In this document: positions 1 through 9,268 of the stretch, one piece after another
Layout of the letters: each line of letters begins with the position of its first letter
How positions within the stretch are numbered: the stretch's first letter is position 1
From: JAQUBU01 sp036677685
GTDB lineage: Bacteria > Bacillota > Syntrophomonadia > Syntrophomonadales > Syntrophomonadaceae
Assembly (NCBI GenBank): GCA_036677685.1
Contig: JAVBWA010000017.1
Location: 1-50,491 of the forward strand
Length of the DNA: 50,491 nt
Direction: 5' to 3'
Notes under the pieces: generated by a model
What the model was told of the DNA's origin: nothing
The model's input: only the letters and a program-made list of their open reading frames with translations
Databases searched by the model: none
Made by a program: the position numbers and the translations under genes

Positions 1-1285
1 CGCCGTTGCTCAGACCGGTCACATCGTGGCTGTATACCGAGGCGGCCACCGAGGTGGGCGCGGCTCCGTAAACGCCGGTGCTGGTGCCGCTGTATATTTT
101 ATATCCGTTTGCTCCGGAGACTGCGCTCCATGTTAAGGTGACATGCCCGTCCCCGGGAGTTGCCGACTGTAAGGCGGGCGCGCCAAGGGTGGTATGACCC
201 ATTGTGACATCTGAGTTAAAGCTGGAACCGCTTGCATTGACTGCACGCACACGGTAGTAGTAACTTGTATCCGTATCAAGGCCGTCAACCTGTTGACTGG
301 TAGTATTTCCAACATTCCGATTGTTGTAACCGTCAATAAAAGTATTAAAGTTTTCATCAGCAGCTACATCCAGATGGTATTCTGTCGCCCCCGCTACATT
401 TCTCCAATTTGCAGTAAAAGAGGTTTCTTCAACATCGGAGGGTGCTGCTGAAGCAGGCGCTGCTGGTGCCCCCTCCGGACGTTTTCCGGAAACAGCAAAT
501 ATAGCTGTTCTTTGATTATCCGCACTATTAAGATGGAATGAAATAGATCTAACCAACTTATCCTTATGAGCTGAAAGGTCAATATAACAATCATAAAGTC
601 TTGGATTAGCTTCCGTAGCATTGTCTGATGGCCTGATTCTTCCCAGAGGGTGGGCATCGTCTCCTATCGCCACGAGGGAAGGCTGAGCACCGGTATTACA
701 CCAATCATAAACATAAAAATTATTATTCATGGACGAACCGTCACTGAAGTTCACAGTCGCAGTAAAACTGGATTCTCCGTTTGCACTGCTTGCTAAGAAC
801 AGAAGCTTTTCATAAGACCCCGAACTCACCAGCGTCAAAGTACCGCTTGTATTCGCTCCGCCAAATATTCCGCTGTTTTTGGGGTACGTTTTCGTGTAAG
901 CTACCTCATTGAACAGAAACAACACGTTTTTCTCATTATACCCTTCCAGTTGGTAGGCCGCCCCTGTATAAGTAGTACCGGTACTGATAATCTGCCCATT
1001 ATCCGGCAATCCCGTCCGTGATACCAGGTCGGTATGAGACGAACGGAAATCTTCTGTATAATAACTTCTATTATCATCATCAAATCCACACTCCAGAGCG
1101 CTTTGTGCCGTTCCAGTTCCGTTAATAATCATATCTATGTTGAAGCCGGTTACTTCAACCGGTTGATATAAAGATTCCTCTGCATAAACGATAGAATTAT
1201 TGATTCCCAGCAAACAATTTGTAAATAGCATTATTGTGAACAACAGAAAAACAATTATTCTTTTTGTATACTTATTTAAACGCAT
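1..1285 (-). CDS. Secreted fibronectin type III protein (3' end beyond window)
   Basis: An open frame runs from an ATG at 1285, preceded by an AAAGGAGA ribosome site, to the left edge without a stop, giving at least 428 residues of an unfinished protein. Residues 1-36 form a signal peptide (KRR-type positive start, hydrophobic core, VYA cleavage site). Residues about 40-270 form a domain I do not recognise, rich in Ser, Asn and Tyr, possibly a beta-sandwich. From about 272 two Fn3 modules follow; both show the Fn3 pattern of a W in strand B (TANWRNV, LTWSAVSG) and a YYYRVRAVN or NGYKIYSG strand, and the second is cut by the window edge. Fn3 modules in bacteria are spacers in exported enzymes or adhesins, so this is probably a surface or secreted protein. 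The neighbouring two-component operon ends in a terminator just upstream, so this gene has its own promoter. Confidence 0.85.
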   Translation of the reverse strand, partial: MRLNKYTKRIIVFLLFTIMLFTNCLLGINNSIVYAEESLYQPVEVTGFNIDMIINGTGTAQSALECGFDDDNRSYYTEDFRSSHTDLVSRTGLPDNGQIISTGTTYTGAAYQLEGYNEKNVLFLFNEVAYTKTYPKNSGIFGGANTSGTLTLVSSGSYEKLLFLASSANGESSFTATVNFSDGSSMNNNFYVYDWCNTGAQPSLVAIGDDAHPLGRIRPSDNATEANPRLYDCYIDLSAHKDKLVRSISFHLNSADNQRTAIFAVSGKRPEGAPAAPASAAPSDVEETSFTANWRNVAGATEYHLDVAADENFNTFIDGYNNRNVGNTTSQQVDGLDTDTSYYYRVRAVNASGSSFNSDVTMGHTTLGAPALQSATPGDGHVTLTWSAVSGANGYKIYSGTSTGVYGAAPTSVAASVYSHDVTGLSNG

Positions 1286-1374
1286 TCCCTAATCTCCTTT
1301 CTAAATTTATATTTTCTTATAGAAACACCTATAGAGTCATTTTATCTTTCAAATCTCACAAATTTCTTACAAAA

Positions 1375-1426
1375 ATACCCTAAAGACAGCTTCCAATCAT
1401 CATTTTTGATGCTGTCCTTAGGGTAT
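1375..1426 (-). terminator. Intrinsic terminator of the first two-component operon
   Basis: Arms 1375-1390 and 1411-1426 pair over 16 positions with one mismatch (ATACCCTAAAGACAGC against GCTGTCCTTAGGGTAT). On the minus strand the stem is followed by a T-run (TTTTTG). It lies about 40 nt past the stop of the response regulator gene. Confidence 0.8.
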
Positions 1427-1463
1427 TTCATGAAATTTATTCCCGATTATCTATAATAACAAT

Positions 1464-2423
1464 TCACTGTTCAATAACGAATTTTCTCTTGCCACGAATT
1501 TTTTCCAGCTTATTCATCTTACCTATCTTAATATAATATTGTTCACAAGCAGCATATAAATCTTCAAAAGCTTTCAGCATGGCATACTTGTGCACCAACC
1601 CCCACTCATAATCCCTGCCGCCGAAAAGCTCACCGGTGTATAGGTTAAATACCTGCGCGCAGATTTCTTCCGTAATATGCCTGGTTTTTTCACATGTCTC
1701 ATGCAGCCGTTCAAATTCATGAATATCACACCAGGCATTTTCAATATGCAGAGTATATCGTCCAAGCTTATTATGAATCACTGCCTTTATGCCTGCTTCC
1801 TCCAAAGACTTTTTAATGCGATAAACCGTGGTATATAAGACCTGTTCCACCTTTTCCGTTTGTGATCCCGGCCAGAGCTTTTCAATGATACTCCATTTAT
1901 CTATCCCGTTTTGGCTGTGCAGCACCAGTAATACAAATAGCTCCTCGGTTTTAGCCGTCGGCCATTTTACCAGAGATTTGCCCGATTCATCCCTGATGGA
2001 AATATCTCCGAATAAGCGCACCATGACTTTCTCCGTTTTTGTTTCTACATAATAACGGCTTTCTTTCACAGCTCTTAATATGACCTGTTTAATGTCTTCT
2101 TTGCCGGGTGGCTTTAATATGTAATGAATTGCGTTCAGTTTAAATGCTTCGATAGCATATTTATCATATGCCGTCACAAAGACAATGCTAATGTGCTCCA
2201 TCCTGTCAAGTATTTGTACGGCCAGCTCTATCCCATTGATTCCCGGCATTTCAATATCAAGAAAAACCAAATCCGGCTTCAACTCCGGAATTAATTCCAA
2301 TGCGGTTCTGGGACTCGTATATTCTCCGATGATTTGAACATTTTCTTCAGTCTTCAGCAGGTTCTTCAGCATATTTAATACCAGGATTTCATCATCCACA
2401 ATCACGGCTTTAAGCAATTTCAT
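1464..2423 (-). CDS. Response regulator, receiver plus SARP-like winged helix
   Basis: 319-residue transcriptional regulator. The receiver domain (residues 1-120) keeps the acidic pocket D10/D11, phosphoacceptor D56 (FLDIEMPG), switch T84 and K104. Residues about 133-230 match the OmpR/SARP winged helix (KTEELFVLLVLHSQNG, a YRIKKSL recognition-helix region), and the rest (about 232-319) is a shortened bacterial transcriptional activation (BTAD) helical domain; the sibling at 18553-19638 has a fuller one. The start overlaps the end of the upstream kinase gene by 14 bp, so the two are translationally coupled and the kinase is its probable partner. Target genes are not visible from sequence; the adjacent Fn3 secreted protein is a candidate. 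Confidence 0.88.
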   Translation of the reverse strand: MKLLKAVIVDDEILVLNMLKNLLKTEENVQIIGEYTSPRTALELIPELKPDLVFLDIEMPGINGIELAVQILDRMEHISIVFVTAYDKYAIEAFKLNAIHYILKPPGKEDIKQVILRAVKESRYYVETKTEKVMVRLFGDISIRDESGKSLVKWPTAKTEELFVLLVLHSQNGIDKWSIIEKLWPGSQTEKVEQVLYTTVYRIKKSLEEAGIKAVIHNKLGRYTLHIENAWCDIHEFERLHETCEKTRHITEEICAQVFNLYTGELFGGRDYEWGLVHKYAMLKAFEDLYAACEQYYIKIGKMNKLEKIRGKRKFVIEQ

Positions 2424-4368
2424 CTCCCTCCTCTATGATGGGGACTTTAAACCATACTTTCACGCCTTCTCCCGTTTTTTCCTCAATATGCAGCTCCTCA
2501 TTGTAAAAATACCGCAGCCTGTCTTTTACATTTCTGATTCCGACACCACTTTGCCCGTTCATGCTTTCGCTCCTGCTTCCATCCATTAGTTCTCGTGCCC
2601 TTTTTGAAAACCCGGGTCCGTTGTCCTCAACAATTATTACGATGTTATTATTTGCTTTTTGGATCGATAACCCGACTGTTCCGCCGTCTTCCCTTTTTAA
2701 AATGCCGTGGCGAAGGGCGTTTTCCACCAGGGGCTGGATCAGTAAGGGAATAATCCGATACGATGTTAAATCCGGATCCACATTGAACCAGACGTTGAGC
2801 CGCTCACCAAAACGCTCCTTTTCGATGCTCACATAGGAATAGATGATGTTCAGCTCGCTCTCGATATGAATATATTCGGAAGACATGTCCACATCAAAGG
2901 AGCTTTTCAAATAATCGGACAGATGGGTTAATAAATGCGCCGCTCTTTTTGAATCTGTATGGCACAAGCCAATAATAGCACTGAGAGAATTAAACAAAAA
3001 ATGGGGCTTTATTTGTGCCTGCAAAAATGCCATTTCGCTTCTTCGGGCATGATAGGAAGCTTTCTCCAGATTATAGTAATTTTCTATAAGCAATACCGAA
3101 AGCTCTTCATTTTTTTTATCAGCTTCATCATAACGGTAAGCTACAAAATAAAACCAGATCATCGCATATAACGCCGTTGCCAAAATAGCCAAATTCATAT
3201 CCGCTTTATACCCAAATGTGAATACCCCTAAATCAACATTGTATATATTAGTAATAAAGAGTAAGACCAACAGAAAAGAATGGGCTTCCGTCCCAATTTT
3301 CAGTGGTTTATCAAAAATATAAAGAAAAAGAACCCACAGTAACATACCGGCCAGCACGACAAAAGTAATATATGTAAAAGATATCCATATGCCAAAATTT
3401 TTCATGGGTGTAAAAATGATGGCGACAGCATAAAGGCTATAGATGAATACGATGAGATTTCTTAGAGCCTTAGGCAGTAAGCGTTCTTCCATAAGATTGA
3501 CAAAACCGACCAATACCACAAATAAAATGCAGGCGGCTACATATTCTATCCTGATTAATAATTCAGTGGAAATATTTCTAAAGACGATCTTAATAATCCT
3601 TTCGCTCAAGGCGCCGTTTACTATTGCAAACATGATTATCATAACCGGGAAGACGATCACAGCGGGTTCTTTTTTACGAAAGCCCGGGATAAGAAAGGCC
3701 AGGATGACATACATAAATCCAATCCCTATAACCAAGGCAATGGTCATGGCCTCAAAAACGACTTTTCTATTATTTTCTTTTGAAATATCTTCCAGCAGGC
3801 CAAAACGGATGGGTTCAACAATGCCGCCGCTATAGTATTTAAAATTGGATACCTGTATGATGACCTCAGCGGAACTGCCCTTCGGCTCAAAATACACCAT
3901 TTGCGGGAAATTACCCATTTCCTCACCGGTTTCATCATCTGAAGGATGACCGTCTTCGCTTAAGTGTTCTCCGTTAACATAAATCCTGCTGGCAACTCTG
4001 ATGTTCTGTTTTTTCAAGCCATATTGAACATTGGGCTCAATATTTTTCAAAATCAAGCGATAGGTCCCACGGCCTTTTTCTTTATAGGCAACTCCGGCGA
4101 TATCTCTCGTCCAGATCCCAGGTACTTTCATATAAGCCGGCTTGGGCAAACGGCTCTCCAAGAAATCTTCAGGTGTAAGCAGCTGGTTCCAATAGAATTC
4201 CCATTCTCCGTTAAGGGGTATCACACCCTTATCTTGAACGCTTTTTTCATTAAAATCGATAATGCCGCTTCTCGCATATGATTCCACCTTGATTGAGCTA
4301 TAATAAAAGCCGATCAATACACAAGCCGTCATCAATACTAATAACGTGATTGCCTTAAGTTTTTTCAA
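2410..4368 (-). CDS. 7TMR-DISM sensor histidine kinase (LytS-type core)
   Basis: 652-residue membrane sensor kinase. It has an N-terminal signal anchor (residues about 5-24), an extracellular 7TMR-DISM galactose-binding-like domain (about 35-190, with LNGEWEFYWNQLL and YRLILKNIEPN), seven membrane helices (about 205-420), a helical linker, a His_kinase region with phosphoacceptor H456 in QAQIKPHFLFN, and a C-terminal HATPase domain with the N box (LVENALRHGI) and G box (EDNGPGFS, GVGIRNVKDRL). The family senses extracellular ligands and phosphorylates a partner regulator, here the coupled gene downstream. The start is a TTG preceded by AGGTGA six bases upstream. It shares architecture with the sensory part of the kinase at 19616-22693, and both are paired with a SARP-type regulator. 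Confidence 0.9.
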   Translation of the reverse strand: MKKLKAITLLVLMTACVLIGFYYSSIKVESYARSGIIDFNEKSVQDKGVIPLNGEWEFYWNQLLTPEDFLESRLPKPAYMKVPGIWTRDIAGVAYKEKGRGTYRLILKNIEPNVQYGLKKQNIRVASRIYVNGEHLSEDGHPSDDETGEEMGNFPQMVYFEPKGSSAEVIIQVSNFKYYSGGIVEPIRFGLLEDISKENNRKVVFEAMTIALVIGIGFMYVILAFLIPGFRKKEPAVIVFPVMIIMFAIVNGALSERIIKIVFRNISTELLIRIEYVAACILFVVLVGFVNLMEERLLPKALRNLIVFIYSLYAVAIIFTPMKNFGIWISFTYITFVVLAGMLLWVLFLYIFDKPLKIGTEAHSFLLVLLFITNIYNVDLGVFTFGYKADMNLAILATALYAMIWFYFVAYRYDEADKKNEELSVLLIENYYNLEKASYHARRSEMAFLQAQIKPHFLFNSLSAIIGLCHTDSKRAAHLLTHLSDYLKSSFDVDMSSEYIHIESELNIIYSYVSIEKERFGERLNVWFNVDPDLTSYRIIPLLIQPLVENALRHGILKREDGGTVGLSIQKANNNIVIIVEDNGPGFSKRARELMDGSRSESMNGQSGVGIRNVKDRLRYFYNEELHIEEKTGEGVKVWFKVPIIEEGDEIA

Positions 4369-5216
4369 TTACTGTCACCTGCCATTCAGAACATGAATGT
4401 TATAAATCTCTATTGCAAATAATACCGTATTACTAATATTTTAAGAATATAATAAGTATGTCGCATTTTAAGCAGACTACTTTATAACAGGCTATTATTT
4501 TTCTGTTATTGTCATCAACCCTTCCTATGGTTATAGCCGCAATTGTATCCCGTTTTGAGTAGTACATAAACCAGCCCGCTTCTTACTTCACCCACAATGC
4601 GAACGGTTTTGCTGCTTATCTCTTTCAGAAATGCTCCGCTTCATCATCTTCCTCCACATGTTAAACATGAAAATTGGTAGCAAACAACTTACCTCGGGGC
4701 GTTGCAGCAAAAAGAATTCCTGCCGTATAAACGCCTAAAGAAATAATAATTAGTCCAAGTATTATATAAGGGTAAAATGGCAAAAGGACCTTCCATATGG
4801 CCAACTTTTTGTCTAATTGTTTAAGCAGTTCTTTATCTTGTTTCTAATTAAACGCGCTCCGGGCTAGGCTAGACTAATCTCAATTTAATGACATTATTTC
4901 GCAAGGCCACCCCTGTACAGAGATGGCCTTAACTAATTATTTCTTTTTCCAAAACCTACCTTGGTTGTACATGAGTAATCTATGGGTTGGTCATATATGG
5001 TTATATCTCATCTGCCTAATGTTACCCTGGTCTTGGGCAAAGAATCGGGGAATGAGTATTATAAAAATTATTGACCAGCTCCGGCCATCTGATAAAGAAA
5101 GTGAGAAAGAGAGGATCTATTATTTTTTACGACCCCGTATTTGCCGGAGGAACATGTTAATAACTATTTTGCATTGCTTTAATTAATTTATAGCATATTT
5201 TTGTATAACGTTATTT
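4369..5216. other. Intergenic stretch, gene decay region
   Basis: Between the kinase gene and the FmdE operon no convincing gene is seen. On the minus strand there are short broken coding-like pieces around 4520-4843 (see the remnant entry). The plus-strand frame at 4923-5186 has no ribosome site and unlike composition. The 5' end of the kinase mRNA must start in 4380-4500, but I could not place a clear -35/-10 pair in this A+T-rich sequence. Confidence 0.5.
4661..4843 (-). pseudogene. Possible remnant of a small membrane protein
   Basis: A minus-strand frame open from just after a TAG at 4844-4846 to a TAA at 4661-4663 encodes about 60 residues with a coding look: a charged amphipathic start (QDKELLKQLDKKLAIW), one hydrophobic helix (YIILGLIIISLGVYTAGILF) and an ATPRGK tail. 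It has no start codon after the preceding stop, and the same frame continues past the TAA with an acidic tail (HVEEDDEAEHF). It looks like the decayed end of a gene; the family is not recognised. It could also be chance. Confidence 0.25.
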
Positions 5217-5242
5217 TATATAAATTTTAACTTTTAATGTGA

Positions 5243-5376
5243 TATAATTTATGAAATTTGCGGGTATCCGGGCACTGACAATTTGGATGTCGGGGGTGAT
5301 TAAATAACACCGATGTGAGCTATTGCCAAATTTGATTTAATTAAATTACATACAAAGTTGTGAGTGGGAGGCCAAC
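5243..5376 (+). promoter_or_regulatory. Promoter -10 and possible structured leader of the FmdE-ABC operon
   Basis: A TATAAT hexamer lies at 5243-5248 (the -35 is poor). The roughly 120-nt untranslated leader that follows can fold: ATTTGG at 5281-5286 pairs with CCAAAT at 5326-5331, enclosing GGTG (5295-5298) with CACC (5308-5311). The ribosome site GGGAGG precedes the start at 5377. The leader does not match any riboswitch I can recall with certainty. Confidence 0.35.
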
Positions 5377-5937
5377 ATGAAACCTAATACCTTACCTTGC
5401 ATTTCTATCAGAGATGGAAAGGACATCATAAATATAGACTATGAAGATCTGATTAAATATCATGGCTATAACATGATTGGCGGTGTAGCCTTAGCCTATA
5501 AAATCCTGCTGTGGGGTATCCCCAAATTGACTGATGATGTTCCCGAACGGGGTAAATTCTATTTCTATAGCGGCATTGGCCCTGGAGGTCAAGGTGTGAT
5601 TGATGCGGTCGAAATGGCTTTGCGCGTCAAAACTAAGGATTGCCTGGGACTTGATAAATCTTGGTCAATGGATAAACCTGGCGCATATTGCCCCGGCGGA
5701 GGCCACTACTATTTTGAGCTAGGTTATGACGGGAAAAAACTATGCCTGGGAGTTAGAGACGGTATAATACCGAGTGAATTCATAAGAATGTCAGAACTTG
5801 CTGGTATGAAGAACAAGGATTCGGTCCCCTTAACTAAAGATGAGTTCGATTATTTACATCGTTTGCGCAAAGAGCTTAGTGAAGCTGTAATTGCAGCTGA
5901 TCCTGACGATTTGTTTTTTGTGATTTCATGTGAATAA
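5377..5937 (+). CDS. FmdE-like domain protein
   Basis: 186-residue soluble protein resembling the FmdE family (the FmdE/FwdE protein of formylmethanofuran dehydrogenase operons, Mo/W enzymes). The family landmark near the N terminus, an H-G-x-x-C-x-G helix start followed by an Ala/Gly-rich helix with a Tyr, appears here as YHGYNMIGGVALAYK (residues 28-42), so H29 and G30 are kept but the usual cysteine is replaced. Further possible ligands are C89, C105 (YCPGGGHYYF) and C123. It heads an operon with a metal-type ABC importer, which supports a role in handling or inserting a metal oxoanion or metal cofactor. The precise function is unknown. The start is an ATG with GGGAGG upstream. Confidence 0.6.
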   Translation: MKPNTLPCISIRDGKDIINIDYEDLIKYHGYNMIGGVALAYKILLWGIPKLTDDVPERGKFYFYSGIGPGGQGVIDAVEMALRVKTKDCLGLDKSWSMDKPGAYCPGGGHYYFELGYDGKKLCLGVRDGIIPSEFIRMSELAGMKNKDSVPLTKDEFDYLHRLRKELSEAVIAADPDDLFFVISCE

Positions 5938-6009
5938 TCAGGCTCTATTGGGGTTGGAATATGCTAAAAATTTAATGTTCATAAAGTAATAATATTTTAG
6001 GAGGCTAAA

Positions 6010-7152
6010 ATGAAGTTATTCATTAAGAAGAATCTAATCATGCTTTTATCGGTATTATTAATAATCAGCTTGGTCGGTTGCGGAAAACCTGTCACCGAAA
6101 GCAATACTGCTAATACCAGTAATGAAAGTAAGTATCCTTACACTATTCCCGACCAAGCGGGCCGGCAGATTTCTATAGACAAACAGTATACGAGGGTAGC
6201 CATGACTAGTGTTAGACCAATACCCGCTGTCTATCTTGCCGCAACTGGTAGCATTAATGAATTGGTCGGAATCAATCCATCATCGATGACTGCAGCCAAG
6301 AGTTCCATGTTGGCCGTACTTGCTCCTAGCATCCTAAATCTTGAAACGGGCTATGTGGAGGGAAATAATACAAATGTTGAAGAACTCCTAAAACTGAAAC
6401 CGGATGTAGCCTTTTGCCTGAATAAAAATACTGAGGAGATAGCAGCTCTCGAAGCTGTGGGTATCAGAGCGGTTGGAATGGAAACAAATGGGACCGATGC
6501 TATAGAATTGTTCAGCCAGTGGGCAAAACTGATCGGTGATGTAATGGGTAAAGAGAACAAGGCAACGGCCATTATTGAACGCAGCAAAGCAGTTGCGAAA
6601 AAAGTCAAAGAGGTAGCAGCAACTATTCCAAACAATGAGAAAAAGAAGATTATGTTCCTCTACATGGATGATGGGACGACCATTAAAGTAGCTGGATCCG
6701 AGCTTTATAGTCAATACTGGAGTGAGACAATCGGAGCTGTAAATGCTGCCGCAGAAGTATCGAATGTTGCTGTGGTTAACATGGAACAGGTTTATAAATG
6801 GAACCCGGATTACATCTTTATTACCAACTTCACCGAAACTCAACCCGAGGACATATATAACAATAAGTATCCCGGTCAGGATTGGAGCAGTCTAAAGGCT
6901 GTCAAAGAAAAACATGTATATAAAATTCCCCTGGGTGTATACAGATGGTTTACCCCCACCTCAGATGGCGCTTTAATGCTGGAATGGACTGCCCAAAAAG
7001 TATATCCCAAGTATTTCAATTACTACAATATAGAAACCGAAATAAAAAATCACTACACTATGTTTTACGGATACAACCTAAGCGATCAAGAACTAGCGCT
7101 TATTCTCAATCCATCCAGTGACGCCGGTTCGTACAAAGCTCGTACCAACTAG
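6010..7152 (+). CDS. ABC importer substrate-binding lipoprotein (BtuF/MolA type)
   Basis: 380-residue exported lipoprotein: hydrophobic signal and lipobox LVGC with C24 as the lipidated residue, followed by a low-complexity Ser/Asn/Thr linker. Residues about 45-330 form a class III (helical-backbone) periplasmic-binding fold of the Peripla_BP_2 family: a start resembling TIPDQAGRQISIDKQYTRV, a 'VEELLKLKPDV' lobe-1 helix, and a 'YKWNPDYIFI' lobe-2 strand. Family members bind iron siderophores, cobalamin, haem or, in the MolA group, molybdate/tungstate. The coupling with an FmdE-like protein favours an oxoanion or metal cofactor, but this is inference. The ribosome site AGGAGG is ideal. The permease and ATPase follow directly. 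Confidence 0.85.
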   Translation: MKLFIKKNLIMLLSVLLIISLVGCGKPVTESNTANTSNESKYPYTIPDQAGRQISIDKQYTRVAMTSVRPIPAVYLAATGSINELVGINPSSMTAAKSSMLAVLAPSILNLETGYVEGNNTNVEELLKLKPDVAFCLNKNTEEIAALEAVGIRAVGMETNGTDAIELFSQWAKLIGDVMGKENKATAIIERSKAVAKKVKEVAATIPNNEKKKIMFLYMDDGTTIKVAGSELYSQYWSETIGAVNAAAEVSNVAVVNMEQVYKWNPDYIFITNFTETQPEDIYNNKYPGQDWSSLKAVKEKHVYKIPLGVYRWFTPTSDGALMLEWTAQKVYPKYFNYYNIETEIKNHYTMFYGYNLSDQELALILNPSSDAGSYKARTN

Positions 7153-7182
7153 CGATCATTATTATGTAAAGATAGGTAAAGT

Positions 7183-8235
7183 ATGAAAGTTACGTCGCTA
7201 AACCAAGAATCAATTCAGAGTATTTATCGACTTCCTTCAACTATAAAAACAATACTAATAATTTTGCCGTTTATTGTGTTTTTCGTTTCATTTTGTTTCG
7301 GGAGATACGGAGTCTCACCTCAAACAGTTTTGGAGGTAATTTTGTCCAAGACTATCGGCATCAGTGGCACTTATAGTTCCACTGATGCTTCGGTCGTTAT
7401 GATGCTGAGATTCCCCCGCATTTTAATGTGTATGTTGGTCGGTGCAGGGCTTTCTATGTCAGGTGCTGCCTTGCAGGGTATGTTTGGCAATCCCCTGGTA
7501 AGCCCTCAAATACTGGGAGTTTCAGCCGGGGCAGGCTTTGGAGCAGCACTGGCAATACTGCTTTCCGGTTCTGTTTTTGTGATTCAATCAATGGCAATTA
7601 TATTTGGGGTCTGTGCCGTCGTTCTTACCTACTCGATCAGCCATGTTAAAGGCGGCAACTCCTCCATTTATATGCTGGTATTAGCTGGAGTCATTACTTC
7701 GGCATTTTTTGAAGCATTAATTTCTATTATCAAATATGTCGCAGATCCGTTTAGCAAACTGCCCACAATTACCTACTGGCTTATGGGCAGTATGGCTAGC
7801 GTGGCGTGGCGAGATCTCTTGATGGTAACACCTATTATTATAGTCGGTATCGCTGGTTTATTAGTCATACGCTGGAGACTGAATATTCTATCGTTGGACG
7901 ATGATGAAGCTCGTTCTATGGGTATTAATATTAATGTTTCCCGTATTATGGTTATAATTTTTTGTACACTAATTACGGCAGCTTCTGTTTCGGTCTGTGG
8001 TATCGTAGGGTGGGTAGGATTGGTTATACCACACATAGGTCGAATTATAGTAGGACCCAATCATAAAAATCTTATACCGGCCTGTTTATCCATAGGAGCA
8101 GTCTATTTGTTAATTATTGATAATCTGGCTCGAAGTTTGGTCAGCACCGAAATACCTCTTTCTATATTAACCGCCGTAGTAGGTGCGCCTTTCTTTGCCT
8201 ATTTACTAAAACGATCGGGTGGACAGTGGTCATGA
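7183..8235 (+). CDS. ABC importer permease, FecCD/BtuC family
   Basis: 350-residue integral membrane protein with about ten membrane helices, typical length for FecCD permeases. Recognisable family segments are RFPRILMCMLVGAGLSMSG (about residues 75-95), the GNPLVSPQILGVSAGAGFGA region and the C-terminal GWVGLVIPHIGR coupling helix that contacts the ATPase. It works as a homodimer with the following ATPase and the preceding binding lipoprotein. The gene is 30 nt after the binding-protein gene, and its TGA stop overlaps the ATG of the ATPase gene (ATGA), so the stoichiometry is translationally coupled. Confidence 0.92.
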   Translation: MKVTSLNQESIQSIYRLPSTIKTILIILPFIVFFVSFCFGRYGVSPQTVLEVILSKTIGISGTYSSTDASVVMMLRFPRILMCMLVGAGLSMSGAALQGMFGNPLVSPQILGVSAGAGFGAALAILLSGSVFVIQSMAIIFGVCAVVLTYSISHVKGGNSSIYMLVLAGVITSAFFEALISIIKYVADPFSKLPTITYWLMGSMASVAWRDLLMVTPIIIVGIAGLLVIRWRLNILSLDDDEARSMGININVSRIMVIIFCTLITAASVSVCGIVGWVGLVIPHIGRIIVGPNHKNLIPACLSIGAVYLLIIDNLARSLVSTEIPLSILTAVVGAPFFAYLLKRSGGQWS

Positions 8236-9020
8236 AATTAGTTGTAGAACATGGTAGATATGGCTATACAACCGGCAATCTACTATATGACGATATCAAT
8301 TTTTTTGTAAATGAAGGTGAAATACTTACCATCTTAGGCCCTAACGGGGTTGGCAAGACAACTCTGTTGCGCTGCATAACCTCTCTTCTGCAATGGCATA
8401 GTGGTCAGACAGTCGTAGATAATGTGCCTATGGTTGGTAAAAACCAGAATATGATATGGAAAAAAGTCAGCTATGTACCACAAAGTGGTTATGCAAAATT
8501 TGCCTATACAGTTATTGACATGGTTTTATTAGGACGTTCCTCATATTTAAAGATTTATGCCACCCCATCCAAAAAAGACTATGACATTGCCATGTATGCT
8601 CTGGAACAAGTCGGTATAGCCCATCTTTATGCTAAAAAATGCACGGAAATAAGCGGCGGTGAATATCAATTGGTGCTTATTGCCCGAGCACTGGCAGCAC
8701 AACCCCAACTGCTCATTCTCGACGAACCTGAATCCCACCTAGATTTCCGGAATCAGATGTTGGTGCTGAGTATGCTAGAAAAAGTCGTGCGCAAAGGTAA
8801 GCTCAGTTGTATCATTAACACACACTATCCTGAGCATGCGATGCGTCTAGGTGACTATGCTCTCTTGCTCGGTCGTGGGGGTAAATATTTATTCGGCCCA
8901 GCAAGCGAGGTTATTAGTACCGAAAATCTTTGTGAGTATTTTGGGGTGAAAGTGAAAATGTTACCGTTTAATCACGATGGAAGAACTCTCTGTTCAATTA
9001 TTCCTCTGGAACTAACCTAA
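8232..9020 (+). CDS. ABC importer ATPase, FepC/BtuD family
   Basis: 262-residue ATP-binding subunit. It shows Walker A GPNGVGKTT (residues 36-44), the ABC signature ISGGEYQ, Walker B LLILDEPES and an H-loop histidine in NTHYPEHA. The Q-loop is in SYVPQSG. I chose the ATG at 8232 because it overlaps the permease stop as ATGA; an in-frame GTG six bases earlier is possible. It energises the FecCD-type permease. No gene follows in this direction, and the convergent surface-protein gene begins about 250 nt later. Confidence 0.92.
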   Translation: MKLVVEHGRYGYTTGNLLYDDINFFVNEGEILTILGPNGVGKTTLLRCITSLLQWHSGQTVVDNVPMVGKNQNMIWKKVSYVPQSGYAKFAYTVIDMVLLGRSSYLKIYATPSKKDYDIAMYALEQVGIAHLYAKKCTEISGGEYQLVLIARALAAQPQLLILDEPESHLDFRNQMLVLSMLEKVVRKGKLSCIINTHYPEHAMRLGDYALLLGRGGKYLFGPASEVISTENLCEYFGVKVKMLPFNHDGRTLCSIIPLELT

Positions 9021-9207
9021 AGTCCTTCAACTATATATCTGATTTATTAAAACTTATCATCAGCCTCGATGGTTTTCTGATAAAATTGCCCAGCTTTTTC
9101 AAAAAATAATTTCATTTCTTATCTTTAGCGAAACACTCAATGGAAAACCTAAAACCCACTTGCCTTCTCACTCTTTATAGACTTGGACTGTAAGTTGTAC
9201 TGCAAAA

Positions 9208-9238
9208 ATTAATCGAGGGGGAAACCCCCTCGATTAAT
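9208..9238 (-). terminator. Strong intrinsic terminator of the SLH protein gene
   Basis: A perfect 14-bp stem (ATTAATCGAGGGGG at 9208-9221 and its complement at 9225-9238) with an AAA loop; on the minus strand it is followed by TTTTTG. It lies 30 nt past the stop of the giant SLH gene. The stretch 9021-9207 holds nothing else that I can see. Confidence 0.9.
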
Positions 9239-9268
9239 AGCGAAGTCACAATTATTGAACTGCTCTGA

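Noticed and set aside
4923..5186. 87-residue plus-strand frame rich in Leu/Trp
   Set aside because: No ribosome site, atypical composition, no recognisable motif; may be chance.
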